This document shows, piece after piece, positions 1-6,098 of a stretch of 8,591 nucleotides of DNA. Every line of letters starts with the position of its first letter. Positions within the stretch are counted from its first letter, which is position 1. Source of the DNA: Sphingomonadales bacterium (lineage in GTDB: Bacteria; Pseudomonadota; Alphaproteobacteria; Sphingomonadales; Sphingomonadaceae). The translations under genes were made by a program, and so were the position numbers. The stretch lies in NCBI GenBank assembly GCA_018971065.1, contig JAGWVC010000134.1:1-8591 (forward strand). Reading direction: 5' to 3'. Below the pieces are notes generated by a model. That model worked only from the letters and a program-made list of their open reading frames with translations. It was not told the DNA's origin and searched no databases.

Positions 1-291
1 TATTTCGGCCCGGCGGTGACCGAGCCGGTGCGCCTGCACGTTGCCGCCAAGCGCTATCTCTGCGCGATCGATCCCGGCTATCGTGAGCGGCTGAGCGCCG
101 CCTCCGAATTGAGCCTGCAACTTCAGGGCGGGCCGTTCGACGCCACGCAGACCGCCGCTTTCGAACGGCACCCGCACTTTGCCGACGCGCTGCGCCTGCG
201 CCGGTTCGACGATGCCGCCAAGCGTGCCGATTGGGCGGTGCCACCGCTGGAGGCCTATCGCCCGCTGCTGCGGCGCTTGCTGACCGCCTGA
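1..291 (+). CDS. HD-domain phosphonate-degradation oxygenase (PhnZ/TmpB-like), C-terminal part
   Basis: Only the last 96 residues are present; the reading frame is open to the left edge, so the start lies outside. The family is the HD-domain phosphonate-degradation protein group (TIGR03276), non-haem di-iron oxygenases that cleave the C-P bond of 1-hydroxy-2-aminoethylphosphonate or its trimethylated analogue, giving glycine or glycine betaine plus phosphate. Visible signatures are PVRLHVAAKRYLCA near the start of the fragment (the His and Lys match a metal ligand and a phosphonate-binding Lys of PhnZ, from memory), SLQLQGGPFD, and LRRFDDAAKR near the end, whose Asp matches the last metal ligand. 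The usual length is about 180-200 residues, so about half is missing, including the HD motif and the residues that set substrate preference. PhnZ, TmpB and other relatives therefore cannot be told apart here. The stop lies 24 bases before the phospholipase start, so the two are probably co-transcribed. The partner Fe(II)/2-oxoglutarate hydroxylase (PhnY/TmpA) is not visible. Confidence 0.85.
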   Translation, partial: YFGPAVTEPVRLHVAAKRYLCAIDPGYRERLSAASELSLQLQGGPFDATQTAAFERHPHFADALRLRRFDDAAKRADWAVPPLEAYRPLLRRLLTA

Positions 292-303
292 CCCGCTTCA
301 AGC

Positions 304-308
304 AGGAG
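304..308 (+). promoter_or_regulatory. Shine-Dalgarno site of the phospholipase gene
   Basis: AGGAG sits 7 bases before the ATG at 316, in the short gap after the HD-oxygenase stop. It supports 316 as the start rather than the in-frame ATG at 325. Confidence 0.75.
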
Positions 309-315
309 AACGCGC

Positions 316-2421
316 ATGGTGCCGATGCAGGATCGCCGCAGTTTCGTCCGCGCCATGCTGGCATCGGCGGGTGCGGCGTCGGGACTGGCGCCGGCGATTG
401 CCCGCGCGCTGGAAATTCCGGCCGATCGCCGCACCGGCACGCTGCGGGACGTTGCCCATGTCGTCATCCTGACTCAGGAGAACCGGTCGTTCGATCACTA
501 TTTCGGCACGATGCGCGGGGTGCGCGGCTATGGCGACCGCTTCGCCATTCCCGCGCCGCCGCTGGCCGGGGCGCCGAACCGCACCGTGCTGGTGCAACCG
601 AACGAGCATCCTGGCGCGGACCCCGCGCTGATCGCGCCGTTCCGGCTGGATACCTCGGTCGATTTCCGGCTCTATCGCCCGTTGGGCACGCCGCACGGCT
701 TTGTCGACTCGCAGGCGGCCTGGGACAACGGGCGAATGGGCGCCTGGCCGCACGCCAAGCACAACCACGCGATGGCGCACTTCACCCGCGCCGACCTGCC
801 GTTCCAGTATGCGCTGGCCGAGGCGTTCACGCTGTGCGACGCGTATCACTGCGCGCTGCACCTGAGCACCAACCCCAACCGGCTGTTCATCTGGACCGGC
901 ACGCACGATCCGCTGGCCACCGGCAACGGCCCCGCGATCGACAACGGCTATGACACGCTGGCCGCCGATCCGCACGGCCACGGCGGCTATCGCTGGACGA
1001 CTTATCCCGAACGGCTGATGGCGGCCGGAATCGGCTTCCAGATCTATCAGGACATGGCCGACAACTTCTCGGACAACCCGCTGGTGGGGTTCCGGCAATA
1101 CCGCGCCGCCGCCGCCGAGCTGGCCCGCCGCACTATCGCGACGCGATCACTGGCCGACTTGCGCGGCGACGTTATCGCCGGGCGCCTGCCCGAGGTGTCG
1201 TGGATCGTCGCCCCGGCGGCGCAGTCGGAGCATCCCGGCGCATCGACCCCGCTGCAGGGCGCCGACTATACCGCGCAAGTGCTGGACGCGCTGACCGCCA
1301 ACCCCGCCGTCTGGGCGCGCACCGTGCTGCTGCTGAACTTCGACGAGAACGACGGCCTGTTCGACCATGTGCCGCCGCCGGCGCCGCCGGCACGGGTGGC
1401 GGGCCGCACCGTGGGGGCGACGACGGTTCCCGCCGACGACGAATACCACCGCCATTCGCACGCCGCCGACGACGCGGTGTACCTCGACCGGCCTTATGGC
1501 CTGGGGATGCGGGTGCCGCTGTATGTGATCTCGCCGTGGAGCCGGGGCGGCCATGTCGCCTCCGAAGTGTTCGACCACACCAGCATCCTGCGGTTCCTGG
1601 AGGCGCGGTTCGGGGTGCCTGAGCCGAACATCAGCGCGTGGCGGCGGGCGGTGTGCGGCGACCTGACCTCGTGCTTCGATTTCGGCGCGCCCGAAACGCG
1701 CACATTCGTGGCGGCGCTGCCGCCGACGGCGGACCTGTCGCGACGGGCGGCGACGCTGAAGGAAGTGCCGCCGCCCCTGCCCGCGCGGCTGGCGGCGCCG
1801 GTGCAGGAAACCGGGCTGCGCCGGCGCCGGGCGACGCCGTACCGGCTGGATGCGCGACTGCACGCGGCAGGCGGCACAACCCGGCTGGTGTTCGCCAATG
1901 ATTCCGGCCAGCGCGCGGCGGTGTTCCACGTCTATGACGTCCACCGGCTGGACGACGAACCCGCGCGCTACACGGTGGGCGCGGGGCGCGAACTGGCGCA
2001 TGACCTGGCCGGCGGCGACGCACCCATCGACCTTTTCGTGCTGGGACCGAACGGGTTCCATCGCCGCCTGACCGGGCGGGCCGGGGTGTTCTCGGCCGGG
2101 ATCGCGGCCGACCGGCCGGCGCTGGTGATCGCCAACCTGACGGCGGCGGCCCTGTCCATCGCCATGACCGACCACGCCTATGGCGCCGCGCCGATGACGA
2201 TCCGGCTGGCTGCCGGGGAAACCCGGCGCGTCCGGCTGGACCTGGCTGCGTCGCACGGCTGGTACGACCGGCTGCTGGTGGCCGAAGGGCAGCAGTGGCG
2301 CATGGCCGGCCACATCGAGAACGGCGCCGGTTCGTTCTCCGATCCGGCCGCCGGTGGCCCCGCCCCGCTGGAACTGGCCCCGCCCGTCACACAGGCATCA
2401 CAATCGGGCCGCACAGCCTGA
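316..2421 (+). CDS. Tat-exported phospholipase C, phosphocholine-specific type
   Basis: The 701-residue protein matches the bacterial PC-PLC family (PlcN/PlcH, TIGR03396; phosphoesterase family that also includes AcpA acid phosphatase), which is about 700 residues long. It would hydrolyse phospholipids to diacylglycerol and a phosphorylated head group outside the cytoplasm. A twin-arginine signal is visible: DRRSFVR at residues 6-12, an Ala-rich hydrophobic stretch, and a plausible cleavage site after ARA (29-31). The catalytic core includes the family motif TQENRSFDHYFG (about 53-64), STNPNRLFIWTG, LNFDENDGLFDHVPPP, VISPWSRGG, FDHTSILRFLEARFG and WRRAVCGDLTS. The last roughly 200 residues correspond to the paired C-terminal DUF756 (PF05506) domains. 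It follows the HD oxygenase by 24 bases and precedes the pyruvate-kinase-like gene by 43 bases. Head-group specificity cannot be read from sequence alone. Phosphatidylcholine is the family default, but a phosphonolipid is possible given the neighbours. Confidence 0.92.
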   Translation: MVPMQDRRSFVRAMLASAGAASGLAPAIARALEIPADRRTGTLRDVAHVVILTQENRSFDHYFGTMRGVRGYGDRFAIPAPPLAGAPNRTVLVQPNEHPGADPALIAPFRLDTSVDFRLYRPLGTPHGFVDSQAAWDNGRMGAWPHAKHNHAMAHFTRADLPFQYALAEAFTLCDAYHCALHLSTNPNRLFIWTGTHDPLATGNGPAIDNGYDTLAADPHGHGGYRWTTYPERLMAAGIGFQIYQDMADNFSDNPLVGFRQYRAAAAELARRTIATRSLADLRGDVIAGRLPEVSWIVAPAAQSEHPGASTPLQGADYTAQVLDALTANPAVWARTVLLLNFDENDGLFDHVPPPAPPARVAGRTVGATTVPADDEYHRHSHAADDAVYLDRPYGLGMRVPLYVISPWSRGGHVASEVFDHTSILRFLEARFGVPEPNISAWRRAVCGDLTSCFDFGAPETRTFVAALPPTADLSRRAATLKEVPPPLPARLAAPVQETGLRRRRATPYRLDARLHAAGGTTRLVFANDSGQRAAVFHVYDVHRLDDEPARYTVGAGRELAHDLAGGDAPIDLFVLGPNGFHRRLTGRAGVFSAGIAADRPALVIANLTAAALSIAMTDHAYGAAPMTIRLAAGETRRVRLDLAASHGWYDRLLVAEGQQWRMAGHIENGAGSFSDPAAGGPAPLELAPPVTQASQSGRTA

Positions 2422-2450
2422 GCGGCCGGCTTTTGGACAGCGCGGCACCC

Positions 2451-2456
2451 CGGAGA
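2451..2456 (+). promoter_or_regulatory. Shine-Dalgarno site of the pyruvate-kinase-like gene
   Basis: CGGAGA lies 8 bases before the ATG at 2465. It sits in the 43-base gap after the phospholipase stop, which shows no clear terminator, so read-through from the upstream genes is likely. A nearer ATG at 2458 is in another frame and opens only a shadow ORF. Confidence 0.55.
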
Positions 2457-2464
2457 CATGACGC

Positions 2465-3934
2465 ATGGCGGAAGCCGCCCGCTTGCTGGCCGCGATCGAC
2501 GGCCTGATCGACCAGGTCGGCGCCGATGCCGACGGCATTCTGGCGAAATGGCAGCCGTGGGACATCCGCCCCGATTTCGAGGCCAGCGCGGTCAACCTCG
2601 CCGCCTATCTGGCGCTGCGGCACCACGACCTGCGCGCGTTGCAGCGCGGGCTGATGCCGCTGGGGCTGTCGTCGCTGGGGCGGCTGGAAAGCCGGGTCAA
2701 TCCCAGCCTGCACGCGGTTCGCGCGGCGCTGGCGGCCGGGCTTGGCGAACCGCGCGAACCCTGCGATCCCGCCGCGTTCTTCGCGGGCGAGGACCGGCTG
2801 CGCCAGCGCACGCTGGCGATGTTCGGCCCCCGGCGGCACACCCGGCCGGTCGCGCTGCTGGTGACCTGCCCGGCGAAAGCGGCGGACGATCCCGCGTTCA
2901 TGCTGCGGCTGGCCCGGCGCGGGGTGGAGGCGGTGCGCATCAACTGCGCGCATGACGGCCCCGAACAGTGGGCGCGGATGGTCGCGCATGTCCGCGATGC
3001 CGAGGCCGAGACCGGGCACCGGATGCGCATCCTGATGGATCTGGCCGGGCCGAAGCTGCGCACCGGCGACATCGCCAGCGTGAACCATGCCAAGCGCGTG
3101 TTCATCGGCGATCGCATCGCCATCGTGCCGGCGGGCGAACTGGAGCGGCGGGTTCCGGCCGACGTGGCGTTCGTCTGCGAATGCACGCTGCCGGCGGCGA
3201 TCGCCCAGTCGCGCGCCGGGCAGCGGCTGCTGATCGACGACGGCAAGATCGAGACCGCGATCGATCTGGTCGATGGCGCGATGGCGATTGTCCAAGTCAC
3301 CCGCTGCAAGGAAGAAGGCGCGAAGCTCAAGCCGGAAAAGGGCATCAACCTGCCCGATTGCGAGCTGGCGATGCCGGCGCTGACCGACAAGGACCGCGCG
3401 GACCTGGCGTTCGTGGCCGACCATACCGACGGCATCGGCTATTCGTTCGTGCAGGGGCCGGACGACATCGCCGCGCTTCAGGCCGAGCTGGCGCGGTTGC
3501 GCCCCGACGACTGGACCGAACTGGCGCTGGTGCTGAAGATCGAGACCGCGCGCGCCATTCACAACCTGCCCGACATCATCGTGCGCGCCGCCGCGCGGCA
3601 GCCAGTGGCGATCATGATCGCGCGCGGCGATCTGGCCAACGAGATCGGCTTTGCCCGGCTGGCCGAGATGCAGGAGGAAATCCTGTGGATCGCCGAGGCC
3701 GCGCAGGTGCCGGTGATCTGGGCAACGCAGGTGCTGGAAACGCTGGTGAAGGAAGGGATGCCGCACCGGGGTGAGCTGACCGACGCGGCGATGGCGGCGC
3801 GCGCCGAATGCGTGATGCTGAACAAGGGCCCGTTCCTGTTCGACGCGATCGACGCGCTGGAGCACCTGCTGGGCCGGATGGACGACCACGTCCACAAGAA
3901 GACCCACCAGTTGCGGCGGCTGAATAGCTGGTAA
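2465..3934 (+). CDS. Pyruvate-kinase-like protein with N-terminal extension and no C-terminal effector domain
   Basis: This 489-residue cytoplasmic protein has a pyruvate kinase catalytic barrel in an atypical architecture. Residues 1-125 are an extra N-terminal region, mostly predicted helical, with the motif GLSSLGRLESRV at 67-78. From about 129 the PK core follows: VRINCAHD (157-164, Arg158 and Asn160 kept, the usual Ser of NFSHG replaced by Ala162), MDLAGPKLRTG (191-201, Asp192 and Arg199), LKIE (357-360, catalytic Lys358 and metal-binding Glu360), MIARGDLANEIG (384-395, Asp389) and WATQVLETLVKEGMPHR (419-435, Thr421). The protein ends soon after the barrel with HVHKKTHQLRRLNSW, so the allosteric C-terminal domain of housekeeping PK is absent. 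Most catalytic residues are kept, so phosphoryl transfer between PEP/ATP or a related substrate is plausible, but the INCAHD-type subfamily has no function I can name. It is last in the + strand unit, which may link it to phosphonate or phosphate metabolism. Confidence 0.85.
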   Translation: MAEAARLLAAIDGLIDQVGADADGILAKWQPWDIRPDFEASAVNLAAYLALRHHDLRALQRGLMPLGLSSLGRLESRVNPSLHAVRAALAAGLGEPREPCDPAAFFAGEDRLRQRTLAMFGPRRHTRPVALLVTCPAKAADDPAFMLRLARRGVEAVRINCAHDGPEQWARMVAHVRDAEAETGHRMRILMDLAGPKLRTGDIASVNHAKRVFIGDRIAIVPAGELERRVPADVAFVCECTLPAAIAQSRAGQRLLIDDGKIETAIDLVDGAMAIVQVTRCKEEGAKLKPEKGINLPDCELAMPALTDKDRADLAFVADHTDGIGYSFVQGPDDIAALQAELARLRPDDWTELALVLKIETARAIHNLPDIIVRAAARQPVAIMIARGDLANEIGFARLAEMQEEILWIAEAAQVPVIWATQVLETLVKEGMPHRGELTDAAMAARAECVMLNKGPFLFDAIDALEHLLGRMDDHVHKKTHQLRRLNSW

Positions 3935-3939
3935 AGGCA

Positions 3940-3963
3940 GGGCTACGCCGCTGCCGCTAGCCC
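3940..3963. terminator. Inverted repeat at the convergent gene boundary, possible bidirectional terminator
   Basis: A perfect 6-base inverted repeat, GGGCTA (3940-3945) and TAGCCC (3958-3963), encloses a GC-rich 12-base loop. It lies where the two transcription units meet and overlaps the TAG stop of the transporter gene. There is no T-run on either side, so it is not a classic intrinsic terminator. Termination here is an inference from its position. Confidence 0.3.
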
Positions 3964-5298
3964 GTGGCGGCGCGTGGCGAGCCGGCCCCTGAAATAGACC
4001 GTCGCATAGGCCAGCAGCACCAGCCCGAGGACGCTGGTCAGCAGGCTGACATCGACCAGGAAGTCGGCCCAGTCGAGCTTCACCCCGTCGAAGCTGCGCA
4101 GCAGGACCAGCGCCACCGAGCCGACATAGCCGCTGGCATCGGCAACATAGATCAGGAACCCGGCGGTCGCGACTTCGCCGGTGGCGGCGACCAGCCGGTC
4201 GAACAACATGCCGTTAAAGGGGGTATAAGCGAGGTATAGCCCGCCACCGATGGCGATCATCCACGCCACCGGCCCCAGCAGATGCAGCGAATAGGCCAGC
4301 GAACCGAGTCCCGCCAGCAGCAGCCCCGCACCCACCAGCGCCAGGTTGGCGACAAGGCCGGTGCGGTTGTCGCGGATCAGCGTCTGCGTGGCAAGCACCG
4401 CCGGCACCAGAAAGCAGATCGGAATCTCGGTCCAGGCGAAAATGCCGGAATTGCCGCCCAGTCCCACTTCGGTCCAGATTTCGGCGGCGAAGTTGTCGCG
4501 GAAATCGCGCAGCGCGGTCAGCATCACGTAGATCAGCACCAGAGCCGCCAGCCCCGGCGCGAATTCGCGCAGCAGCCGCTTGCGGGCCGGGCCGTCCATC
4601 GGCCGGCGCAGCACGCGCGCGGCGATATCGGCCGCGCTGGGCGGCGGCATGATCGCCAGCCCCAGCAGGCACAGCGCCAGCAGCGGCACGAAGATCAGCC
4701 CCGTGACGGCGGGCATCCACATCGGGCTGGCGATGCCGTCGAGCAGGACCCATTCGCCCACCGACTTCACGATGCCCGACGACAGGATCAGGCTGGCGCA
4801 GAGCATCGCGCCGATCAGGTCCGACTGGCGCCGCCCCTCGACGAAGCCGAACACCATGCCCCAGACCATGCCCAGCGCCAGGCCGTTGAGGAACAGGCAG
4901 GCGACGTTCCACGGCGCCGGGATCAGCGCGAACAGCACCAGCGCCAGTTCGGCAACGGCGATCTGGGCCAGGATGCCGACGATGCGCAGCCGCGCCGGCA
5001 ATTCGGCGACGACCTTGACCCCGATCATCTTGGCGAGCGCGTAACCGACGACCTGCGCGATCACCAGCGCGACCTTGTACGGCAGCACCCCGAATGCCAT
5101 CTGGTGGAAACTGGCCACGGCAAACGGCTTGCGGAACGCGTACATCGCGAAATAGGTGCCGAACGTCATCAGCCCGGCGTAAATCGCGAACACCGGGCCG
5201 GGCGCCTGCGCCAGCCAGCGACGCGGGCGGTCGAGCAGCGACGGCCCCGGCTCCGGTGCCGGGGTCGGCGCGGGGGCGACCAGCGCGGCGGTGTTCAC
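3943..5298 (-). CDS. MFS-type membrane transporter, DUF5690 family
   Basis: The 451-residue integral membrane protein has about 12 hydrophobic segments. The first, with AIYAGLMTFGTYFAMYAF followed by RKPFAVASF, carries the signature I associate with DUF5690 proteins, distant relatives of the organophosphate-antiporter side of MFS (GlpT/UhpC type). A GRRQSD loop between membrane segments resembles the MFS A-motif region. The N-terminal 35 residues are Pro/Ala rich and look cytoplasmic. The start chosen is GTG at 5298-5296, which overlaps the phnX stop as GTGA. The frame is open further upstream to 5502, but that extension is an Arg/Gly-rich shadow of phnX with no hydrophobic character. There is no strong Shine-Dalgarno, so translation is probably coupled to phnX. 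It is last in the operon with the FAD oxidoreductase and phnX, so it is a good candidate importer of an aminophosphonate. Substrate and energy coupling are inferred, not shown. Confidence 0.85.
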   Translation of the reverse strand: MNTAALVAPAPTPAPEPGPSLLDRPRRWLAQAPGPVFAIYAGLMTFGTYFAMYAFRKPFAVASFHQMAFGVLPYKVALVIAQVVGYALAKMIGVKVVAELPARLRIVGILAQIAVAELALVLFALIPAPWNVACLFLNGLALGMVWGMVFGFVEGRRQSDLIGAMLCASLILSSGIVKSVGEWVLLDGIASPMWMPAVTGLIFVPLLALCLLGLAIMPPPSAADIAARVLRRPMDGPARKRLLREFAPGLAALVLIYVMLTALRDFRDNFAAEIWTEVGLGGNSGIFAWTEIPICFLVPAVLATQTLIRDNRTGLVANLALVGAGLLLAGLGSLAYSLHLLGPVAWMIAIGGGLYLAYTPFNGMLFDRLVAATGEVATAGFLIYVADASGYVGSVALVLLRSFDGVKLDWADFLVDVSLLTSVLGLVLLAYATVYFRGRLATRRHGLAAAA

Positions 5299-6098
5299 GC
5301 CGCGCTGATCCGGGCGGCGATCTCGTGAACCACCGGCAGCAGTTGCGACACGTCGTCGATGACGAAATCGGCGCCGGCTTCCAGCAGGGTCTGCGCGGCG
5401 TGGGCCACCAGCGCCGCGCGTTCGGCTTCGGGCAGGGCCTGGTAATCGGCAAGGTCCAGCCCGACTTCGTTGCCCGAACCGGCGATACCCACCGTCCAGC
5501 AACCGGCCTCGCGCCCTTCGACGATGCCCACCGGCGCGTCGTCCACCTTGATGCAGCGGCCCGCCGGCCAGGCATCGAGCGCGATCAGCGCGGCCCAGGT
5601 CATCAGCGGCGCGGGGCGGCCGCTGGGCGTATCGCCGGCGCAGATCACCACATCGGGCGTGTAGCCCTGCCGGGTGGCCTCGGGCACGATGCCGGCCATC
5701 ATTTCGCGGGTGTAGCCGGTGCCGGACCCGATGCGGATGCCGAGTTCGCGCAGCGCGGCGACGGTATCGACCGCGCCGGGGATCATCGAGCTGGCGCGGG
5801 CGGCGGCGCGGGTCATCGCCGGTTGCAGGTCGGCATAGATGCGCTGGATGTCATCCTCGGCCACGGGCTGGCCCTTGCCCGCCTGCCAGCGCGCGGCGAC
5901 GTCGGGATTGGCCAGCAGCGCGCGCAGGTGATCGAGCTTGGCCTTGCCCATGTCGGCCCGCGCTTCGGCGGCGGTGATGGCGATGCCTTCGGCGGCGAAC
6001 ACATCGACCAGCGCCTCGACCGGGGCCATGCAGCCGAAATCGATGACCGTGCCCGCCCAGTCGAACACCACTGCCTTGACCGGAAATTCCTTGTTCAT
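5295..6098 (-). CDS. phnX: Phosphonoacetaldehyde hydrolase (phosphonatase)
   Basis: This 267-residue cytoplasmic HAD-superfamily enzyme hydrolyses phosphonoacetaldehyde to acetaldehyde and phosphate, the last step of aminoethylphosphonate breakdown. Motif I is VVFDWAGTVIDFG (10-22), with nucleophile Asp13 and the Ala15 that distinguishes phosphonatases from ordinary HAD phosphatases. The cap domain carries MGKAKLDHLRAL (50-61), with the Schiff-base Lys54. GSGTGYTREMM (124-134) is motif II, and KVDDAPVGIVEGREAGCWTVG holds the acidic Mg-binding region; its second Asp aligns with the first of the two Asp in GDTVSD enzymes, while the later Asp is Gly, a variation I believe occurs in proteobacterial PhnX. 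Length fits the family (about 270). The ATG at 6098 is preferred over an upstream ATG at 6119: it follows GGGAGA with good spacing, and the protein then begins close to the HAD motif as usual. The start overlaps the oxidoreductase stop (ATGA) and the end overlaps the transporter start (GTGA), so the three genes are translationally linked. Confidence 0.95.
   Translation of the reverse strand: MNKEFPVKAVVFDWAGTVIDFGCMAPVEALVDVFAAEGIAITAAEARADMGKAKLDHLRALLANPDVAARWQAGKGQPVAEDDIQRIYADLQPAMTRAAARASSMIPGAVDTVAALRELGIRIGSGTGYTREMMAGIVPEATRQGYTPDVVICAGDTPSGRPAPLMTWAALIALDAWPAGRCIKVDDAPVGIVEGREAGCWTVGIAGSGNEVGLDLADYQALPEAERAALVAHAAQTLLEAGADFVIDDVSQLLPVVHEIAARISAA

Noticed and set aside
298..1098. Long - strand ORF opposite the phospholipase N-terminal half
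   Set aside because: The product is Arg/Gln/Val-rich with no recognisable domain, and it lies fully antisense to a protein with clear catalytic motifs; GC-rich codon use creates such open frames.
1104..1118. GCC-type trinucleotide run in the phospholipase gene
   Set aside because: It is a short run encoding Ala residues in frame, normal for this base composition, and not a functional repeat.
1147..2313. 388-codon - strand ORF opposite the phospholipase C-terminal part
   Set aside because: Composition is dominated by Arg, Gln, His and Pro with no fold signature; it is a shadow of the phospholipase gene.
2387..3907. 506-codon - strand ORF opposite the pyruvate-kinase-like gene
   Set aside because: Despite its length it is low in hydrophobic-core pattern, rich in Arg/Gln/His, and mirrors the codon structure of the true gene.
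3953..3971. Second short hairpin, GCCGC and GCGGC, near the transporter end
   Set aside because: Five-base GC stems are expected by chance in this composition and it has no T-run.
4282..5328. 348-codon + strand ORF opposite the transporter
   Set aside because: It is extremely Gln/Arg/His/Asp-rich, as expected for the antisense of a membrane protein in GC-rich DNA; the opposite strand has 12 clear membrane segments.
5299..5502. N-terminal extension of the transporter frame, giving 519 residues
   Set aside because: The added 68 residues are Arg/Gly-rich, overlap the phnX coding region and lack family character; the GTG at 5298 overlapping the phnX stop is more plausible.
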